64,000 bases of DNA from Woeseiaceae bacterium (GCA_024640365.1 JAHEFE010000005.1:55790-119789), one strand, 5' to 3'; shown: positions 1 through 9,409, numbered from the stretch's first letter. Notes: generated from the letters alone by a model not told the origin. Numbers and translations are program-made.

Positions 1-185
1 CCTCAAATGTTGCCCAGATCCTGCGTTTGCACCAAAAGGGCAGAATAGCTGTTGGCCTGGACGCTGATGTCCTGGTTCTAGATGAAGAGTTTTCACTGAG
101 AGACGTAATGTTGGGCGGCAACTGGCACGTACGAAGTGGTTCGCAAGTTATTTTTGGTCAATTTGAAAGTAACACAGGAAGCTGA
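1..185 (+). CDS. Isoaspartyl dipeptidase, C-terminal end (partial)
   Basis: The gene enters from the left edge. The reading frame that starts at base 3 is open for 60 codons and stops with TGA at 183-185. It shows the typical end of an amidohydrolase-fold enzyme: a KGRIAVGLDADVLVLDE stretch (the beta-sandwich return after the metal-binding barrel), then DVMLGGNWHVR and a final GQFE. That pattern matches beta-aspartyl dipeptidases (IadA), which cleave isoaspartyl dipeptides arising from protein damage. The catalytic barrel lies outside the window, so the substrate assignment rests on the tail alone; another amidohydrolase such as a dihydroorotase-like enzyme is possible. Confidence 0.6.
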   Translation, partial: SNVAQILRLHQKGRIAVGLDADVLVLDEEFSLRDVMLGGNWHVRSGSQVIFGQFESNTGS

Positions 186-270
186 TTTTTTGGCGATGCC
201 AATTGGCCCAGGTCCAGCGACTGGTCTGAAATAATTCCTGGGCCGCTATGGTGTGCCTGCCACTCGATAA

Positions 271-723
271 TTATTCCAGACTCAGGATCAAGTCCCAGTA
301 TTCATCAGAAACCGGCATGATTGACAAACGATTACCGCGGCGATTCAAGACAAAGTCCGCGAGCGCCGGATGTTCTTTAAGTTCTTTCAGCGCGATCGCC
401 CGTTTTAGTTTTCTTTTGTAGCGAACATCCACCATTTGCCAGCGTGGATTGTCTTGCGAACTCTTGGGGTCGAAATAACGTGACTTACTGTCAAATTGGC
501 TAGGGTCCGCATACGGGGTGCTGGCAACAGTCATGATTCCAACGATGCCTGGTTCAGCGCAATTTGAATGATAGAAAAAGACTAAGTCGCCTTTGCGCAT
601 GTCGTCGCGCATCATGTTGCGCGCCTGGTAATTGCGAATACAGTCCCAGGCCTCAACGCGGTCGCGCTTTAGATCATCAATGCTGTATACATCCGGTTCC
701 GATTTCATTAACCAATTAGCCAT
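271..723 (-). CDS. EVE domain-containing protein
   Basis: This is a 150-residue single-domain protein, the normal size for the bacterial EVE (PUA-like) family. The family signature is plain: an N-terminal NWLMKSEPD followed by a W-x-C-I-R-N-Y-Q-A-R-N segment at about residues 26-36, then DLVFFYHSN. EVE domains have an aromatic cage and are thought to bind modified bases in DNA or RNA. The gene stands alone, convergent with nothing and divergent from the DUF47-PiT pair. The ATG start directly precedes the family N-terminus. No specific cellular role can be assigned. Confidence 0.88.
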   Translation of the reverse strand: MANWLMKSEPDVYSIDDLKRDRVEAWDCIRNYQARNMMRDDMRKGDLVFFYHSNCAEPGIVGIMTVASTPYADPSQFDSKSRYFDPKSSQDNPRWQMVDVRYKRKLKRAIALKELKEHPALADFVLNRRGNRLSIMPVSDEYWDLILSLE

Positions 724-840
724 TTCAATCCTTTACAATCAGTCTGTTACGCCTTCAATTTGAGTCCGCACCGTAAGGTCGCAGAGGCTCTGCACATGAT
801 GTCGGTTACTGCAAGACCGGTAGTTCCGTATATGCAATTT

Positions 841-869
841 TTCGCTGCTCATGTATTTAACTATATAAT
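841..869 (+). promoter_or_regulatory. Putative sigma70 promoter of the DUF47-PiT operon
   Basis: A perfect TATAAT lies at 864-869. Seventeen bases upstream is only a weak -35 match (TTCGCT, 841-846). Transcription would begin near 876, giving a leader of about 70 bases before the TTG start at 947. No convincing Pho box repeat was seen, so phosphate control is not supported by the sequence. Confidence 0.4.
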
Positions 870-946
870 CGCGCTCTCTCGCCATCATTGCGTTTTGCCC
901 GCAAAATTTAGCGAGCTGTGTCTGTTAATTTCAAGGAGACATTGCA

Positions 947-1621
947 TTGTCTAACTTGCTAGAAAATTTGTTCGGTTCATCTCCCGTAATGCCATTAGAG
1001 CAGCACGTCAATATTGCCTATCGCTGTACTAGGGAGCTCATCGGGTTTATTGATGCCGCGTTAGCCGAAGATTGGGATAAAGCGACGGAGGTTCGCAAAA
1101 CCATCGCGGCGCTCGAACATGAAGCCGATAATCTCAAGAAAGAAATCCGGTTACACCTGCCGAAAAGCCTGTTCATGCCAGTGCCTCGTGAAGATCTGCT
1201 GGAGTTGCTGCTGGTGCAGGACAAAATGGCCAATCTGACCAAAGATGTTTCCGGCCTGGTACTTGGACGGCGCATGGTTATTCCGAAAGAGTTGGCTGCC
1301 AACTTCAGAGTGTTTGTCCAGCGCAACGTTGATGCTGCCAAGCAGGCGAGGAAGAGTGTTCGCGAGCTGGATGAGCTGTTCACTACAGGCTTCCGTGGCG
1401 CCGAAGTCAAACTCGTGACCTCGTTAATTGAGACGCTGGACAACATCGAGACTGAAACAGATGATTTACAAGCAAGTTTGCGTCGAGATCTATTTAAAAT
1501 TGAAGACTCATTGAAACCGGTTGACGTTATATTTTTGTATCGCGTGATTGAGTTGACTGGTGAAATTGCAAATATGGCCGAACGGGTTGGCCGCCGACTA
1601 GAACTTCTCTTGTCTCACTAA
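947..1621 (+). CDS. DUF47 / PhoU-like family protein (PiT accessory)
   Basis: A 224-residue, mostly helical protein of the DUF47 (TIGR00153) family, distant relatives of PhoU. It lies 40 bases upstream of a PiT-type phosphate transporter, the usual arrangement, in which the DUF47 protein is thought to modulate the permease. The start is TTG, chosen because AAGGAG (934-939 region) is correctly spaced and the N-terminus LLENLFGSSPVMPLEQH is typical of the family. Acidic residues in the first helices (EDWDKA, EHEAD) fit the metal-binding PhoU-like helices. The regulatory role is known for relatives and inferred here. Confidence 0.85.
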   Translation: MSNLLENLFGSSPVMPLEQHVNIAYRCTRELIGFIDAALAEDWDKATEVRKTIAALEHEADNLKKEIRLHLPKSLFMPVPREDLLELLLVQDKMANLTKDVSGLVLGRRMVIPKELAANFRVFVQRNVDAAKQARKSVRELDELFTTGFRGAEVKLVTSLIETLDNIETETDDLQASLRRDLFKIEDSLKPVDVIFLYRVIELTGEIANMAERVGRRLELLLSH

Positions 1622-1661
1622 TACCTGAGAAGCCCACGACCAACAGCAAAGAGCGAATTTA

Positions 1662-2921
1662 ATGGAACATGAAATTATTTATGTCAGCCTTGCGGCTGCC
1701 TTTGGTATTTTTATGGCATGGGGTATTGGTGCCAATGACGTTGCCAATGCAATGGCAACTTCGGTTGGTTCTAAAGCCCTGACTATCAAACAGGCGATCC
1801 TGGTTGCGGCAGTTTTCGAATTCCTGGGTGCTGTCCTGGCTGGCGGCGCAGTTACCTCGACTATCCGCAAGGGGATTGTAGATGCCAACCAGTTAGCAGA
1901 CAGTCCCGAATTATTGATTTACGGAATGTTAGCGGCACTGCTAGCGGCTGGTACGTGGTTGCTGATTGCTTCGAGCAAGGGTTGGCCTGTATCGACTACA
2001 CATTCCATTGTTGGTGCCATCGTCGGCTTTGCCGCGGTTGGTATCGGGGTCGATGCGGTCAAGTGGTCGAAGGTTGGAACGATCGTACTGAGTTGGATTG
2101 TTTCTCCCTTAACCGCAGGGCTAATTGCCTTTCTGATTTTTGAAAGCGTACGGCGCTTGATATTGCAGCAAGAAAACCCGTTGGAAAAGGCCAAGAAGTT
2201 TGTGCCGTTCTATATTTTTCTGGCGGCCTTCACCATGACGCTGGTGACAATCTTGAAAGGATTAAGCCATGTCGGTTTGACCATATCGGTCAAGGATAGT
2301 TACTTGTTGGCGGCCGCGATCGCGACGTTGGTTGCGCTTATTGGTGCATTTGCCATTCGCCGCATTCAGCCGGATCCACGGCACGAAAAGAAACAGCATT
2401 TTTACACTGTTGAGCGGGTGTTTGCTGTTTTGATGGTGGTTACCGCGTGCTCTATGGCTTTCGCCCATGGTTCGAATGATGTTGCCAATGCTATAGGACC
2501 AGTGGCGGCAATTATCAGCGTGGCCAAGAATGGTCTGGTAGGTGAGAAAGCGGCACTATCAAATTGGGTTCTATTTCTCGGCGGCGCAGGCATTGTTACC
2601 GGTCTTGCGACCTACGGCCGCCATGTCATTCGCACAGTCGGCGAGAAAATAACTCAATTAACGCCAAGTCGTGGGTTTGCTGCGGAACTGGCAGCGGCCA
2701 CTACAATTGTAATTGCATCGGGCACCGGTATACCTATTTCTACGACACACACTCTTGTAGGCGCTGTTCTCGGCGTTGGACTTGCGCGTGGGATCGAAGC
2801 CATCGATTTGCGTGTGGTTGGGAGAATTGTTGTCTCGTGGGTAGTTACCATCCCGGCCGGTGCTGGCCTGGCTATCGTATTTTTCTACATCTTCAAGGCG
2901 GTACTACCCGCTGTAATGTAG
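1662..2921 (+). CDS. pitA: Inorganic phosphate transporter, PiT family
   Basis: A 419-residue inner-membrane protein with about ten hydrophobic segments. It carries the two PiT signature repeats in inverted halves: GANDVANA at residues 23-30 and GSNDVANA at about 270-277, each followed by the conserved S/P-x-T-T-H motif (STTHSIVGAIVG and STTHTLVGAVLG). These proteins move metal-phosphate complexes or phosphate with protons or sodium. The length is in the normal range for the shorter bacterial PiT proteins. It is co-transcribed with the DUF47 gene just upstream; the counter-ion cannot be told from sequence. Confidence 0.93.
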   Translation: MEHEIIYVSLAAAFGIFMAWGIGANDVANAMATSVGSKALTIKQAILVAAVFEFLGAVLAGGAVTSTIRKGIVDANQLADSPELLIYGMLAALLAAGTWLLIASSKGWPVSTTHSIVGAIVGFAAVGIGVDAVKWSKVGTIVLSWIVSPLTAGLIAFLIFESVRRLILQQENPLEKAKKFVPFYIFLAAFTMTLVTILKGLSHVGLTISVKDSYLLAAAIATLVALIGAFAIRRIQPDPRHEKKQHFYTVERVFAVLMVVTACSMAFAHGSNDVANAIGPVAAIISVAKNGLVGEKAALSNWVLFLGGAGIVTGLATYGRHVIRTVGEKITQLTPSRGFAAELAAATTIVIASGTGIPISTTHTLVGAVLGVGLARGIEAIDLRVVGRIVVSWVVTIPAGAGLAIVFFYIFKAVLPAVM

Positions 2922-2984
2922 TAGGCATTTTATTTTGAAGTTATGCCTGATTATTCTAATTCGAAGCCGAGTGGTGGTGTTGTC

Positions 2985-4757
2985 ATGAAAGTATTGTCAT
3001 TTGTACTGTCGTTTGTTTTGTTGCTGCCACTTGCTCAAGTCAATGCGCAAACTGACGATGGCGCGATAATTAATTATGGTGAGCAGCATCATCCGGTTAT
3101 AGACGCCGATGGCATGGTCGCTTCGCAAAACGAAATCGCCAGTCGGGTAGGGGCGATGATTCTGGCGAAGGGCGGCAACGCAGTTGATGCGGCGGTTGCC
3201 GTTGCTTTTTCACTAGCGGTTACGACTCCACGCGCAGGCAATATTGGCGGCGGCGGTTTCATGCTGGTGTACCTGGCGGACAGCAAACAGACTGTGGCAA
3301 TCGATTACCGTGAAAAGGCACCGCCGGCCGCAACTCGCGATATGTTTCTTGATGCTGACGGCAATGTGGATGATGAGAGGGCTCGATTCAGCCTCCTGTC
3401 GAGCGGCGTACCTGGCACAGTTGCGGGTCTGCACCTCGCGCTGACCAAGTACGGCACGATGCGCTGGTCGGATGTCATAGCCCCTGCGATCAAGCTGGCG
3501 GACGACGGCATCATCGTCATGTATGACATGGCAGAAAATCTGCGCATGAAACGTGATCGTCTCACACTTAATGATGCAGCGCGCAAAGCGTTTTATAAAG
3601 AGAACGGCGATCTTTACCAAGCCGGTGAACTCATCAAGCAAAAAGATCTGGCCTGGACGTTAAAGCAAATAGCTAAAAATGGTCCGGATGCGTTCTATCG
3701 AGGCGCCGTGGCCAAGAAGATCATTGCCGAGATGGAGCGAGGCGGCGGTTTGATTGATGCCGAAGCGCTGGCAGCTTACAAGCCTGTTGAGCGTATGGCA
3801 GTGCACGGTAGCTATCGAGGATTCGATATCGCGGCCATGCCACCGTCGAGTTCCGGGGGGATTCACGTTATCCAAATGCTGAATATTATGGAGAATTTCC
3901 CGGTAAGCCGTTTCGGCTCAGGCAGCGCGGACTATGTACACCTGTTAACTGAGGTACAGCGGCTGGCATTTGCGGATCGCAGCAAGCACCTGGGCGACCT
4001 GGACTATTACAAGGTGCCAATGCAGTGGTTGACCAGCAAGGAGTATGGCAAGCAGCTCGCAGCCGGCATCGATATGCAAAAAGCGCGACCCTCGAGCGAT
4101 GTGGCGCCAGGGGTTGAGCCGATGCATGAAAGCCCCGACACCACGCATTTCTCAATAATGGACGGCAAGGGTAACGTAGTATCAAATACGTTTACTCTGA
4201 ACTTCTCCTATGGCAATCATATTGTCGTGCCTGGCGCTGGTTTCTTGTTGAATAACGAGATGGACGATTTCGTTTCTGCGCCTGGGGTGCCGAATGCATT
4301 TGGTATGTTGGGAGATGTCGCTAACGAAATTGAGCCAGGCAAGCGTCCACTGAGTTCGATGACCCCGGTCATCGTTTTCAAAGACGGCGCACCGGTATTG
4401 GCGACGGGTAGCCCCGGTGGCAGTCGTATCATTACTGCGGTTCTGCAGATGCTGGTCAATGTCATCGATTTTCATATGAACATTGCAGATGCGACGGATG
4501 CACCTCGCATGCATCATCAATGGTATCCGGACAAATTGTACCTGGAGCCCGGGTTTAGTCCGGACACAATTAATATCTTGCGGGCACGTGGGCATGACAT
4601 CGAGACCGATAACTGGGCGGTAGGTAGCTTGCAGTCGGTTGCTACTGATGGTGTCCTGTATTTCGGAGCATCAGATCCTCGCCGGCCCTCTGCGGCGGCT
4701 GTCGGCGCCAAGGAAGTGACTTGTCCGTTGAAAGTACCCCCTTGCGCGACTCCCTGA
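2985..4757 (+). CDS. ggt: Gamma-glutamyltranspeptidase precursor
   Basis: A periplasmic N-terminal nucleophile hydrolase that splits gamma-glutamyl bonds of glutathione and similar compounds. From the ATG at 2985 it has a clean signal peptide (MKVLSFVLSFVLLLP...VNA-Q); an in-frame ATG at 2943 would only add 14 hydrophilic residues in front. The autoprocessing site is visible: TTHFS, with the first Thr (residue 386) expected to become the nucleophile of the small subunit. LLNNEMDDF and GSPGGSRI further mark the active site. At 590 residues the size is usual. It follows pitA by 63 bases but is functionally unrelated. Gamma-glutamyl chemistry recurs later in the window (PuuA, PuuD). Confidence 0.93.
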   Translation: MKVLSFVLSFVLLLPLAQVNAQTDDGAIINYGEQHHPVIDADGMVASQNEIASRVGAMILAKGGNAVDAAVAVAFSLAVTTPRAGNIGGGGFMLVYLADSKQTVAIDYREKAPPAATRDMFLDADGNVDDERARFSLLSSGVPGTVAGLHLALTKYGTMRWSDVIAPAIKLADDGIIVMYDMAENLRMKRDRLTLNDAARKAFYKENGDLYQAGELIKQKDLAWTLKQIAKNGPDAFYRGAVAKKIIAEMERGGGLIDAEALAAYKPVERMAVHGSYRGFDIAAMPPSSSGGIHVIQMLNIMENFPVSRFGSGSADYVHLLTEVQRLAFADRSKHLGDLDYYKVPMQWLTSKEYGKQLAAGIDMQKARPSSDVAPGVEPMHESPDTTHFSIMDGKGNVVSNTFTLNFSYGNHIVVPGAGFLLNNEMDDFVSAPGVPNAFGMLGDVANEIEPGKRPLSSMTPVIVFKDGAPVLATGSPGGSRIITAVLQMLVNVIDFHMNIADATDAPRMHHQWYPDKLYLEPGFSPDTINILRARGHDIETDNWAVGSLQSVATDGVLYFGASDPRRPSAAAVGAKEVTCPLKVPPCATP

Positions 4758-5047
4758 AGACAATCGCCCTTATTGCTCACAATGCGATACGCCCCGTCGA
4801 TTGCTTTTTGCGGTCTGTGATTACCTGGTTGCCAGAAATTCGCAGGTAGCTGTTCGAGCGTATTTGTAGCTCGTTCTTGCCACCGATTTATGGGCACATT
4901 GTAGATGTGATAGTTGCTCCCGCAATACATATGCCGGGACAACTCTGAAAATTCGACAGCGGTAGCGACAATTTATGCTGTGATGTAATCCTGCTTTTGC
5001 TATGGTTCTTAAAAGCAATTGCATACAGCTAACGAGGGGTGCGTTTA

Positions 5048-6355
5048 GTGACTTCTGAAACAAATGAGAATGTTAAATTGCCTGCCGGAATCAGTATGGG
5101 GACACGGCGTTATGTGATGGGATTGCTGGTCGTAATTTACACCTTCAATTTTATCGATCGGCAGATACTCGCCATCCTGCTGCCTGCGATCAAAGCGGAA
5201 TTCGGCGTCAGTGACACCGTACTAGGTTTCTTGGCGGGTTCCGCTTTTGCATTATTTTACGCAACGCTAGGCATACCGATTGCCTTGTTGGCGGATCGCT
5301 GGAATCGTCGCAACCTGATCGCCCTGTCTCTCGCAATCTGGAGTGGCATGACGGCTCTGTCCGGATTGGCGGGCAATATCGTGCACCTGGGCCTTGCCAG
5401 AATTGGCGTTGGTATTGGCGAAGCAGGTTGCAGTCCACCTGCACACTCTCTTATTTCAGATTTTTACCCGCCTGAGCAGCGCTCTACGGCTATGGGAATT
5501 TACACAATAGGCATATCGATTGGCATCATGTTGGCCTATCTGGCTGGCGGCTGGGTGGTAGAACATATCGGTTGGCGAGAAGCTTTCCTGATGGTTGGTA
5601 TTCCGGGTTTGATTCTGGCACTAGTCGTCCGCTTCACGATGGATGAACCGGAGCGGGGGCTCTCAGAGGGCCGACATGCCGCGGCTAACGAGCAAGTCGG
5701 CATATTTGTCGTAGCGAAGTTTCTTAGCAAACGACGTGCGTTTGTTCACATGGCAGTCGGTGCTGGACTAGCCTCATTCGTGGGCTACGCTACGGCCAGC
5801 TTTTTTCCAACCTTTCTTGTTCGCAGTTACGATATGCCACCCAGCGATATCGGCGTGTATCTTGGTCTGATTTTCGGACTGGCTGGCGGTATTGGTTTTG
5901 CGGGTGGTGGCTTCGTCGCCGACCGTGTTGCGCAACATGATGTGAAATATTCGATGTGGGCAGTATCCGTTGCAGCGTTACTCAGTTGGACGCTGGGGTT
6001 TCCAGTTTATCTGGCAGATAACGCAACCATGACGTTGCTTTTCTTTATCTTGCCGGTGCTATTTTCTAATTTTTACCTGGCGACCACTTTGGCCAATACC
6101 CAGAGCCTGGTTGGCTTACGTATGCGCGGCGTCGCATCGGCAGTAGTTCTTTTTATAATCAATATAATTGGTCTTGGTTTGGGGCCGCAGTTTGCCGGGA
6201 TTATTAGTGATTTACTGACGCCGACATTTGGTGATGATTCGATGCGCTATACGCTGTTGGCGATCGGTGCCGTAGGCGGCCCATGGGCGGCTTTCCACTA
6301 CTATAAGGCCGGCAAATCACTCGAATATGATCTAGGTAGAGTCAATGAGATGTAA
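5048..6355 (+). CDS. MFS transporter, spinster-like
   Basis: A 435-residue, 12-helix major facilitator protein. The N-terminal half has the spinster-type pattern: FNFIDRQILAILLPAIKAEF, then the loop 2-3 signature as ADRWNRRNLI, and later ARIGVGIGEAG with the conserved proline-rich SPPAHSLISDFYP. Members of this subfamily are common in marine proteobacteria that use sterols, aromatics or organic acids, but their substrates are mostly unknown. GTG at 5048 is preferred over the GTG at 5039 because GAGGGG (5034-5039) then sits eight bases upstream. The SCP2 protein gene follows 55 bases later and could be co-transcribed. Confidence 0.85.
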   Translation: MTSETNENVKLPAGISMGTRRYVMGLLVVIYTFNFIDRQILAILLPAIKAEFGVSDTVLGFLAGSAFALFYATLGIPIALLADRWNRRNLIALSLAIWSGMTALSGLAGNIVHLGLARIGVGIGEAGCSPPAHSLISDFYPPEQRSTAMGIYTIGISIGIMLAYLAGGWVVEHIGWREAFLMVGIPGLILALVVRFTMDEPERGLSEGRHAAANEQVGIFVVAKFLSKRRAFVHMAVGAGLASFVGYATASFFPTFLVRSYDMPPSDIGVYLGLIFGLAGGIGFAGGGFVADRVAQHDVKYSMWAVSVAALLSWTLGFPVYLADNATMTLLFFILPVLFSNFYLATTLANTQSLVGLRMRGVASAVVLFIINIIGLGLGPQFAGIISDLLTPTFGDDSMRYTLLAIGAVGGPWAAFHYYKAGKSLEYDLGRVNEM

Positions 6356-6410
6356 AGTCGGGGGCGGCAGGAATTAACAGTCAGTATGTGACGACGACGG
6401 GAGAAGAAAG

Positions 6411-6707
6411 GTGCTAGCAGAACTCACACAAAAGGTCAGCGCGCTGGTAGAAAGCAAATCAGCGGTTGGCTTTAACATTAAATTTGATCTTGGCGACGAT
6501 GGCATTATTCTTGTGGTTGGCGAACAAGCGCCCAACAGAGTCACTAATGAAGATGGTCCGGCGGCTACGACAATCGTCATGAGCGCTGCAAATTTTGCCG
6601 CGCTAATGAGCGGTGAATTGTCTTCCATGAATGCGTTCATGACAGGCAAGCTGCGTGTAGAGGGCAGTATGGAAAAAGCGATGCAACTCGGATCGTTGTT
6701 TAGCTAA
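6411..6707 (+). CDS. SCP2 sterol-binding domain protein
   Basis: A 98-residue single-domain protein. The order of motifs follows the SCP2 fold: a short N-terminal helix, FNIKFDLGDDGIILVV strands, then TTIVMSAANFAALMSGELSSMNAFMTGKLRVEGSM, which is the classic SCP2 helix-turn with the GKLRVEGD-like strand. Such proteins bind acyl-CoAs or sterol-like lipids. The start is GTG with GGAGAAG upstream. It follows the spinster-like MFS gene in the same direction, so a shared hydrophobic substrate is possible but unproven. Confidence 0.85.
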   Translation: MLAELTQKVSALVESKSAVGFNIKFDLGDDGIILVVGEQAPNRVTNEDGPAATTIVMSAANFAALMSGELSSMNAFMTGKLRVEGSMEKAMQLGSLFS

Positions 6708-6724
6708 TAGACAAGCTTTCGCTT

Positions 6725-7153
6725 TTACGGGGTATGTCGCACCTTTCTGATAACGCGCGCTGTCGATGAGGCAGTCGCGAGCAATTTATTGTCTGCGTCG
6801 TGTAGTTCCCCTTCCAGAAAAACGACCGATTTCCCGAGCCGAACAATTCGGCCCGTTGCAATGAGTTCGCCCGGATGTACGGCTTCGAGAAAACTAATCT
6901 TGATCTCGAGCGTCGGCAGTATTATCCAGCCTTTTTCCGCTGCGAATACGGCATGACTCATTGCCGCATCGAGCATTCCCGTAATGAACCCACCTTGCAC
7001 GATGTCACCTGAGTGACAAAACTCCGGGATTGCCTGGAACTGCATACGGATGGAGTTGTCCGCATCGCTAACGCCAATCAGCTTGCCGCCCAGTGTTTTT
7101 ACACAGGGAGGGGCGTGGGCGTTAAGTGTGTCGATAATCAGTTTTTCATCCAT
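6725..7153 (-). CDS. PaaI-family hotdog thioesterase
   Basis: A 142-residue hotdog-fold protein of the PaaI/YbgC-like acyl-CoA thioesterase type. The segment HSGDIVQGGFITGMLDAAMSHAVFAA matches the central helix with the usual H/N-G-G-x-x-x-x-x-x-D-x-A pattern, where the aspartate or glutamate activates water. PTLEIKISFLEAVHPGELIATGRIVR is the following strand pair. It probably hydrolyses an acyl-CoA released by neighbouring beta-oxidation-type enzymes (the crotonase at 8.6 kb). It is read in the same direction as the glutamine-synthetase-like gene, 22 bases after it. The substrate is unknown. Confidence 0.82.
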   Translation of the reverse strand: MDEKLIIDTLNAHAPPCVKTLGGKLIGVSDADNSIRMQFQAIPEFCHSGDIVQGGFITGMLDAAMSHAVFAAEKGWIILPTLEIKISFLEAVHPGELIATGRIVRLGKSVVFLEGELHDADNKLLATASSTARVIRKVRHTP

Positions 7154-7175
7154 GCGGCAATCTCCGGTTGTTGCC

Positions 7176-8567
7176 CTATACGGCTCGCAGGTACCAGTCG
7201 AAATCCAGGTTGGTCACCTGATTACGGAAATTGCGTGCTTCAAAGCGCCTGTTGAGTGTATATGCTTTGCAATATTCCTTACCAAAGTATTCGGGAAGAA
7301 TTTTCCCTCGTGCAAATTTATTGATTGCATCTTCCCAAACGTTGGGCAATTTGACCTTCAGGTCAATAACGTCACCTTCCTCTACCATCGGGCCTGGGTC
7401 GATACGGTTTTTGAGCCCGTAATGTACGCCGGCAACGAGTGCGGCGGCAACCAGGTAAGGGTTAGCGTCCGCGCCAGATGTGCGGTGTTCGAAGCGTAGA
7501 TTTTTTTCGCCCGATACAGGGATACGAATTGCAACGCTACGATGGTTGGCCCCCCAATTAGGCTCGACCGGCGCCAGCATTTCGGGACGCAAACGCCTGT
7601 AGGAGTTGGCATTTGGCGCAAAAATCGCCATGGCTTCGGCCATCGTTTTCGCTACGCCGCCGACCGCATTACGGAGACGCGCTGAAAAAGGCGGTTCAGC
7701 CATTTTTGGCTTATCGTGCGAGAAGTAATTTTTGCCAGCTTTATCTACCAGGCTCATGTGAATGTGCATGCCGGAGCCGGAGAGTTCTTCAAATGGTTTT
7801 GCCATGAAACACGCAACGTATCCATGACGTAACGCTATCGCTTTAACGGCGCGTTTTAGTAGGACTGCGTGATCGCATGCCAGGACCGGATCGGCTATAT
7901 GATGCAGGTTGATCTCGAATTGACCGGGAGCAAATTCCGACGTCGTGGTGCCGATCGGTAGGCCCTGAACTTCGCACACAGTATTGAGTTCATCGAGAAA
8001 TTTTTCAATGTCCCAAAGATCATCAGGGTGAAAAACTTGAGGCCCCGGTTGCGGACGCCCGGTTCCAGGGACTTGAGACTGCTTCGGCTTGGGCTTGCGG
8101 GATTCAGGATCCAGTAAATAAAATTCGAGTTCGCAGGCCATGACAATTTGTAGACCCATTTTTTGCAAGGGTTGCATCGCACGTTCAAGCACGTAACGCG
8201 GATCCCCAAAAAACGGATCCCCATCGCGGGTGTGCAAACGATACATTGCCTGCGCCGCGGGCCGGTTGGCCCAGGGAACGGCTGTTAAGCTGCCTTCGAC
8301 AATCGTGGCACGAATATCCGGATCGCCGTCGTCGGTGCTGTACGTCATTCCCGGTACTGAGTCCCCGAGCGTGTCAAGTAATACGGCCCCTGCCGGCAGA
8401 TAAAAGCCTTTTGTGAAGACTTTCTCGAATTCCTGGGTACGGATGCGCTTACTGCGAATCACCCCCATCATGTCGCCGGTCAGCAATTCCATGACGTCAG
8501 TCTCTGGGTACTTGCACATAAAATCGCGCAAAGTTTTATTTGAATACGTTAATTTCTTGGTCGCCAT
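7176..8567 (-). CDS. PuuA-like glutamine synthetase family protein (first copy)
   Basis: A 463-residue glutamine synthetase fold enzyme, most like gamma-glutamylpolyamine/alkylamide synthetases. It has a C-E-L-E-F-Y-L metal-binding strand, SGSGMHIHMSL (the histidine-rich ATP/metal motif), PNANSYRRLRP and the RxxH-type end EHRTSGADANPY. It would join glutamate to an amine using ATP. The ATG at 8567 is preferred over a longer start that would run into the upstream crotonase gene. It follows that crotonase by about 23 bases on the same strand, an unusual pairing. A second PuuA-like gene lies in the polyamine block at 31.2 kb, and the two are clearly different sequences. Confidence 0.85.
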   Translation of the reverse strand: MATKKLTYSNKTLRDFMCKYPETDVMELLTGDMMGVIRSKRIRTQEFEKVFTKGFYLPAGAVLLDTLGDSVPGMTYSTDDGDPDIRATIVEGSLTAVPWANRPAAQAMYRLHTRDGDPFFGDPRYVLERAMQPLQKMGLQIVMACELEFYLLDPESRKPKPKQSQVPGTGRPQPGPQVFHPDDLWDIEKFLDELNTVCEVQGLPIGTTTSEFAPGQFEINLHHIADPVLACDHAVLLKRAVKAIALRHGYVACFMAKPFEELSGSGMHIHMSLVDKAGKNYFSHDKPKMAEPPFSARLRNAVGGVAKTMAEAMAIFAPNANSYRRLRPEMLAPVEPNWGANHRSVAIRIPVSGEKNLRFEHRTSGADANPYLVAAALVAGVHYGLKNRIDPGPMVEEGDVIDLKVKLPNVWEDAINKFARGKILPEYFGKEYCKAYTLNRRFEARNFRNQVTNLDFDWYLRAV

Positions 8568-8590
8568 TCTTGTTTCGTTCCCGGTAGGTA

Positions 8591-9409
8591 TTAAATTGTC
8601 GTGACCGAAGAATTCGTTGCCCGCCATGCAAGTGCTGCTTTGAGGCCGTCTTTCTTCAGTATTTTATTAAAGGTGATCGATTCAGCAGATTCTGTGGTCT
8701 CGATAGTGATATCTGTTTCCAGCGCTTCTTCCAGAGCCTTTCGCATTCCAGCCGTTTCCCAGCTGCGATTAATGGCCTGTTTTGTTTGTTGAACGGCAAG
8801 CGAATCGTTCGCGGCGATGGCGTCTGCGAGATTTATTGTTTCTTGCTGCAAGTCATTGGCGGCCACGACTCGATTAACCAAACCTATCTGTAACGCTCGT
8901 TCTGCGCTGATGTCTTTTGTACCGGTGAGTAACATGTCCTTGGCATTTTTAAGACCCACTATCCAGGGAAGAATGAGGCAAACGATACCACTACCGTAGC
9001 AAACCTCGGGAGCCCCAAAACGGCTACCGACCGCTGCGACTGTGAGGTCGCAGACTGCTGCAATTTCCATTGAGCTGCCAAGGCAATAGCCGTGTACTGA
9101 GGCGATTGTGGGCTTTGGACAATCCCAGAATCGCATGATCAAATCATAATCCTTGCGTAATTCCTGGCGCAAAAAATCAGTACGATCCTGATCACTTGCA
9201 GGCTCACCCATATCCATGTCAAAGCCGGCAGAAAATGCTTTGCCGTTGCCGCTAATTACAATTACGCGCACAACATCATCTTGCTCGGCGCGACTTAGTG
9301 CAGCACCAAGAGCAAGCAGCATCTCGCCATTAATTGCATTTAATTTCTCGGGACGATTGAGTCGCAACTCTGCGACTGAACCATTCACCGAATATTCAAC
9401 GGTACTCAT
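8591..9409 (-). CDS. Enoyl-CoA hydratase/isomerase (crotonase) family protein
   Basis: A 272-residue crotonase-fold protein. It shows the two oxyanion-hole segments, KAFSAGFDM and SVHGYCLGSSMEIAAVCDL. The second ends in GSSMEIA where a hydratase would carry GGGxEL-type residues, so the exact reaction (hydration, isomerisation or other) is open. The general acid/base region reads RFGAPEVCYGSG; the glutamate in APE could serve. The ATG at 9409 has GGAATG upstream and gives the standard N-terminus STVEYSVNGSVAELRLNRPEKLNA. It starts a three-gene minus-strand unit with the glutamine-synthetase-like gene and the thioesterase. Confidence 0.87.
   Translation of the reverse strand: MSTVEYSVNGSVAELRLNRPEKLNAINGEMLLALGAALSRAEQDDVVRVIVISGNGKAFSAGFDMDMGEPASDQDRTDFLRQELRKDYDLIMRFWDCPKPTIASVHGYCLGSSMEIAAVCDLTVAAVGSRFGAPEVCYGSGIVCLILPWIVGLKNAKDMLLTGTKDISAERALQIGLVNRVVAANDLQQETINLADAIAANDSLAVQQTKQAINRSWETAGMRKALEEALETDITIETTESAESITFNKILKKDGLKAALAWRATNSSVTTI

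Noticed and set aside
2943..2984. Longer start for gamma-glutamyltranspeptidase
   Set aside because: The added 14 residues are polar and would sit in front of a clean signal peptide that starts at 2985.
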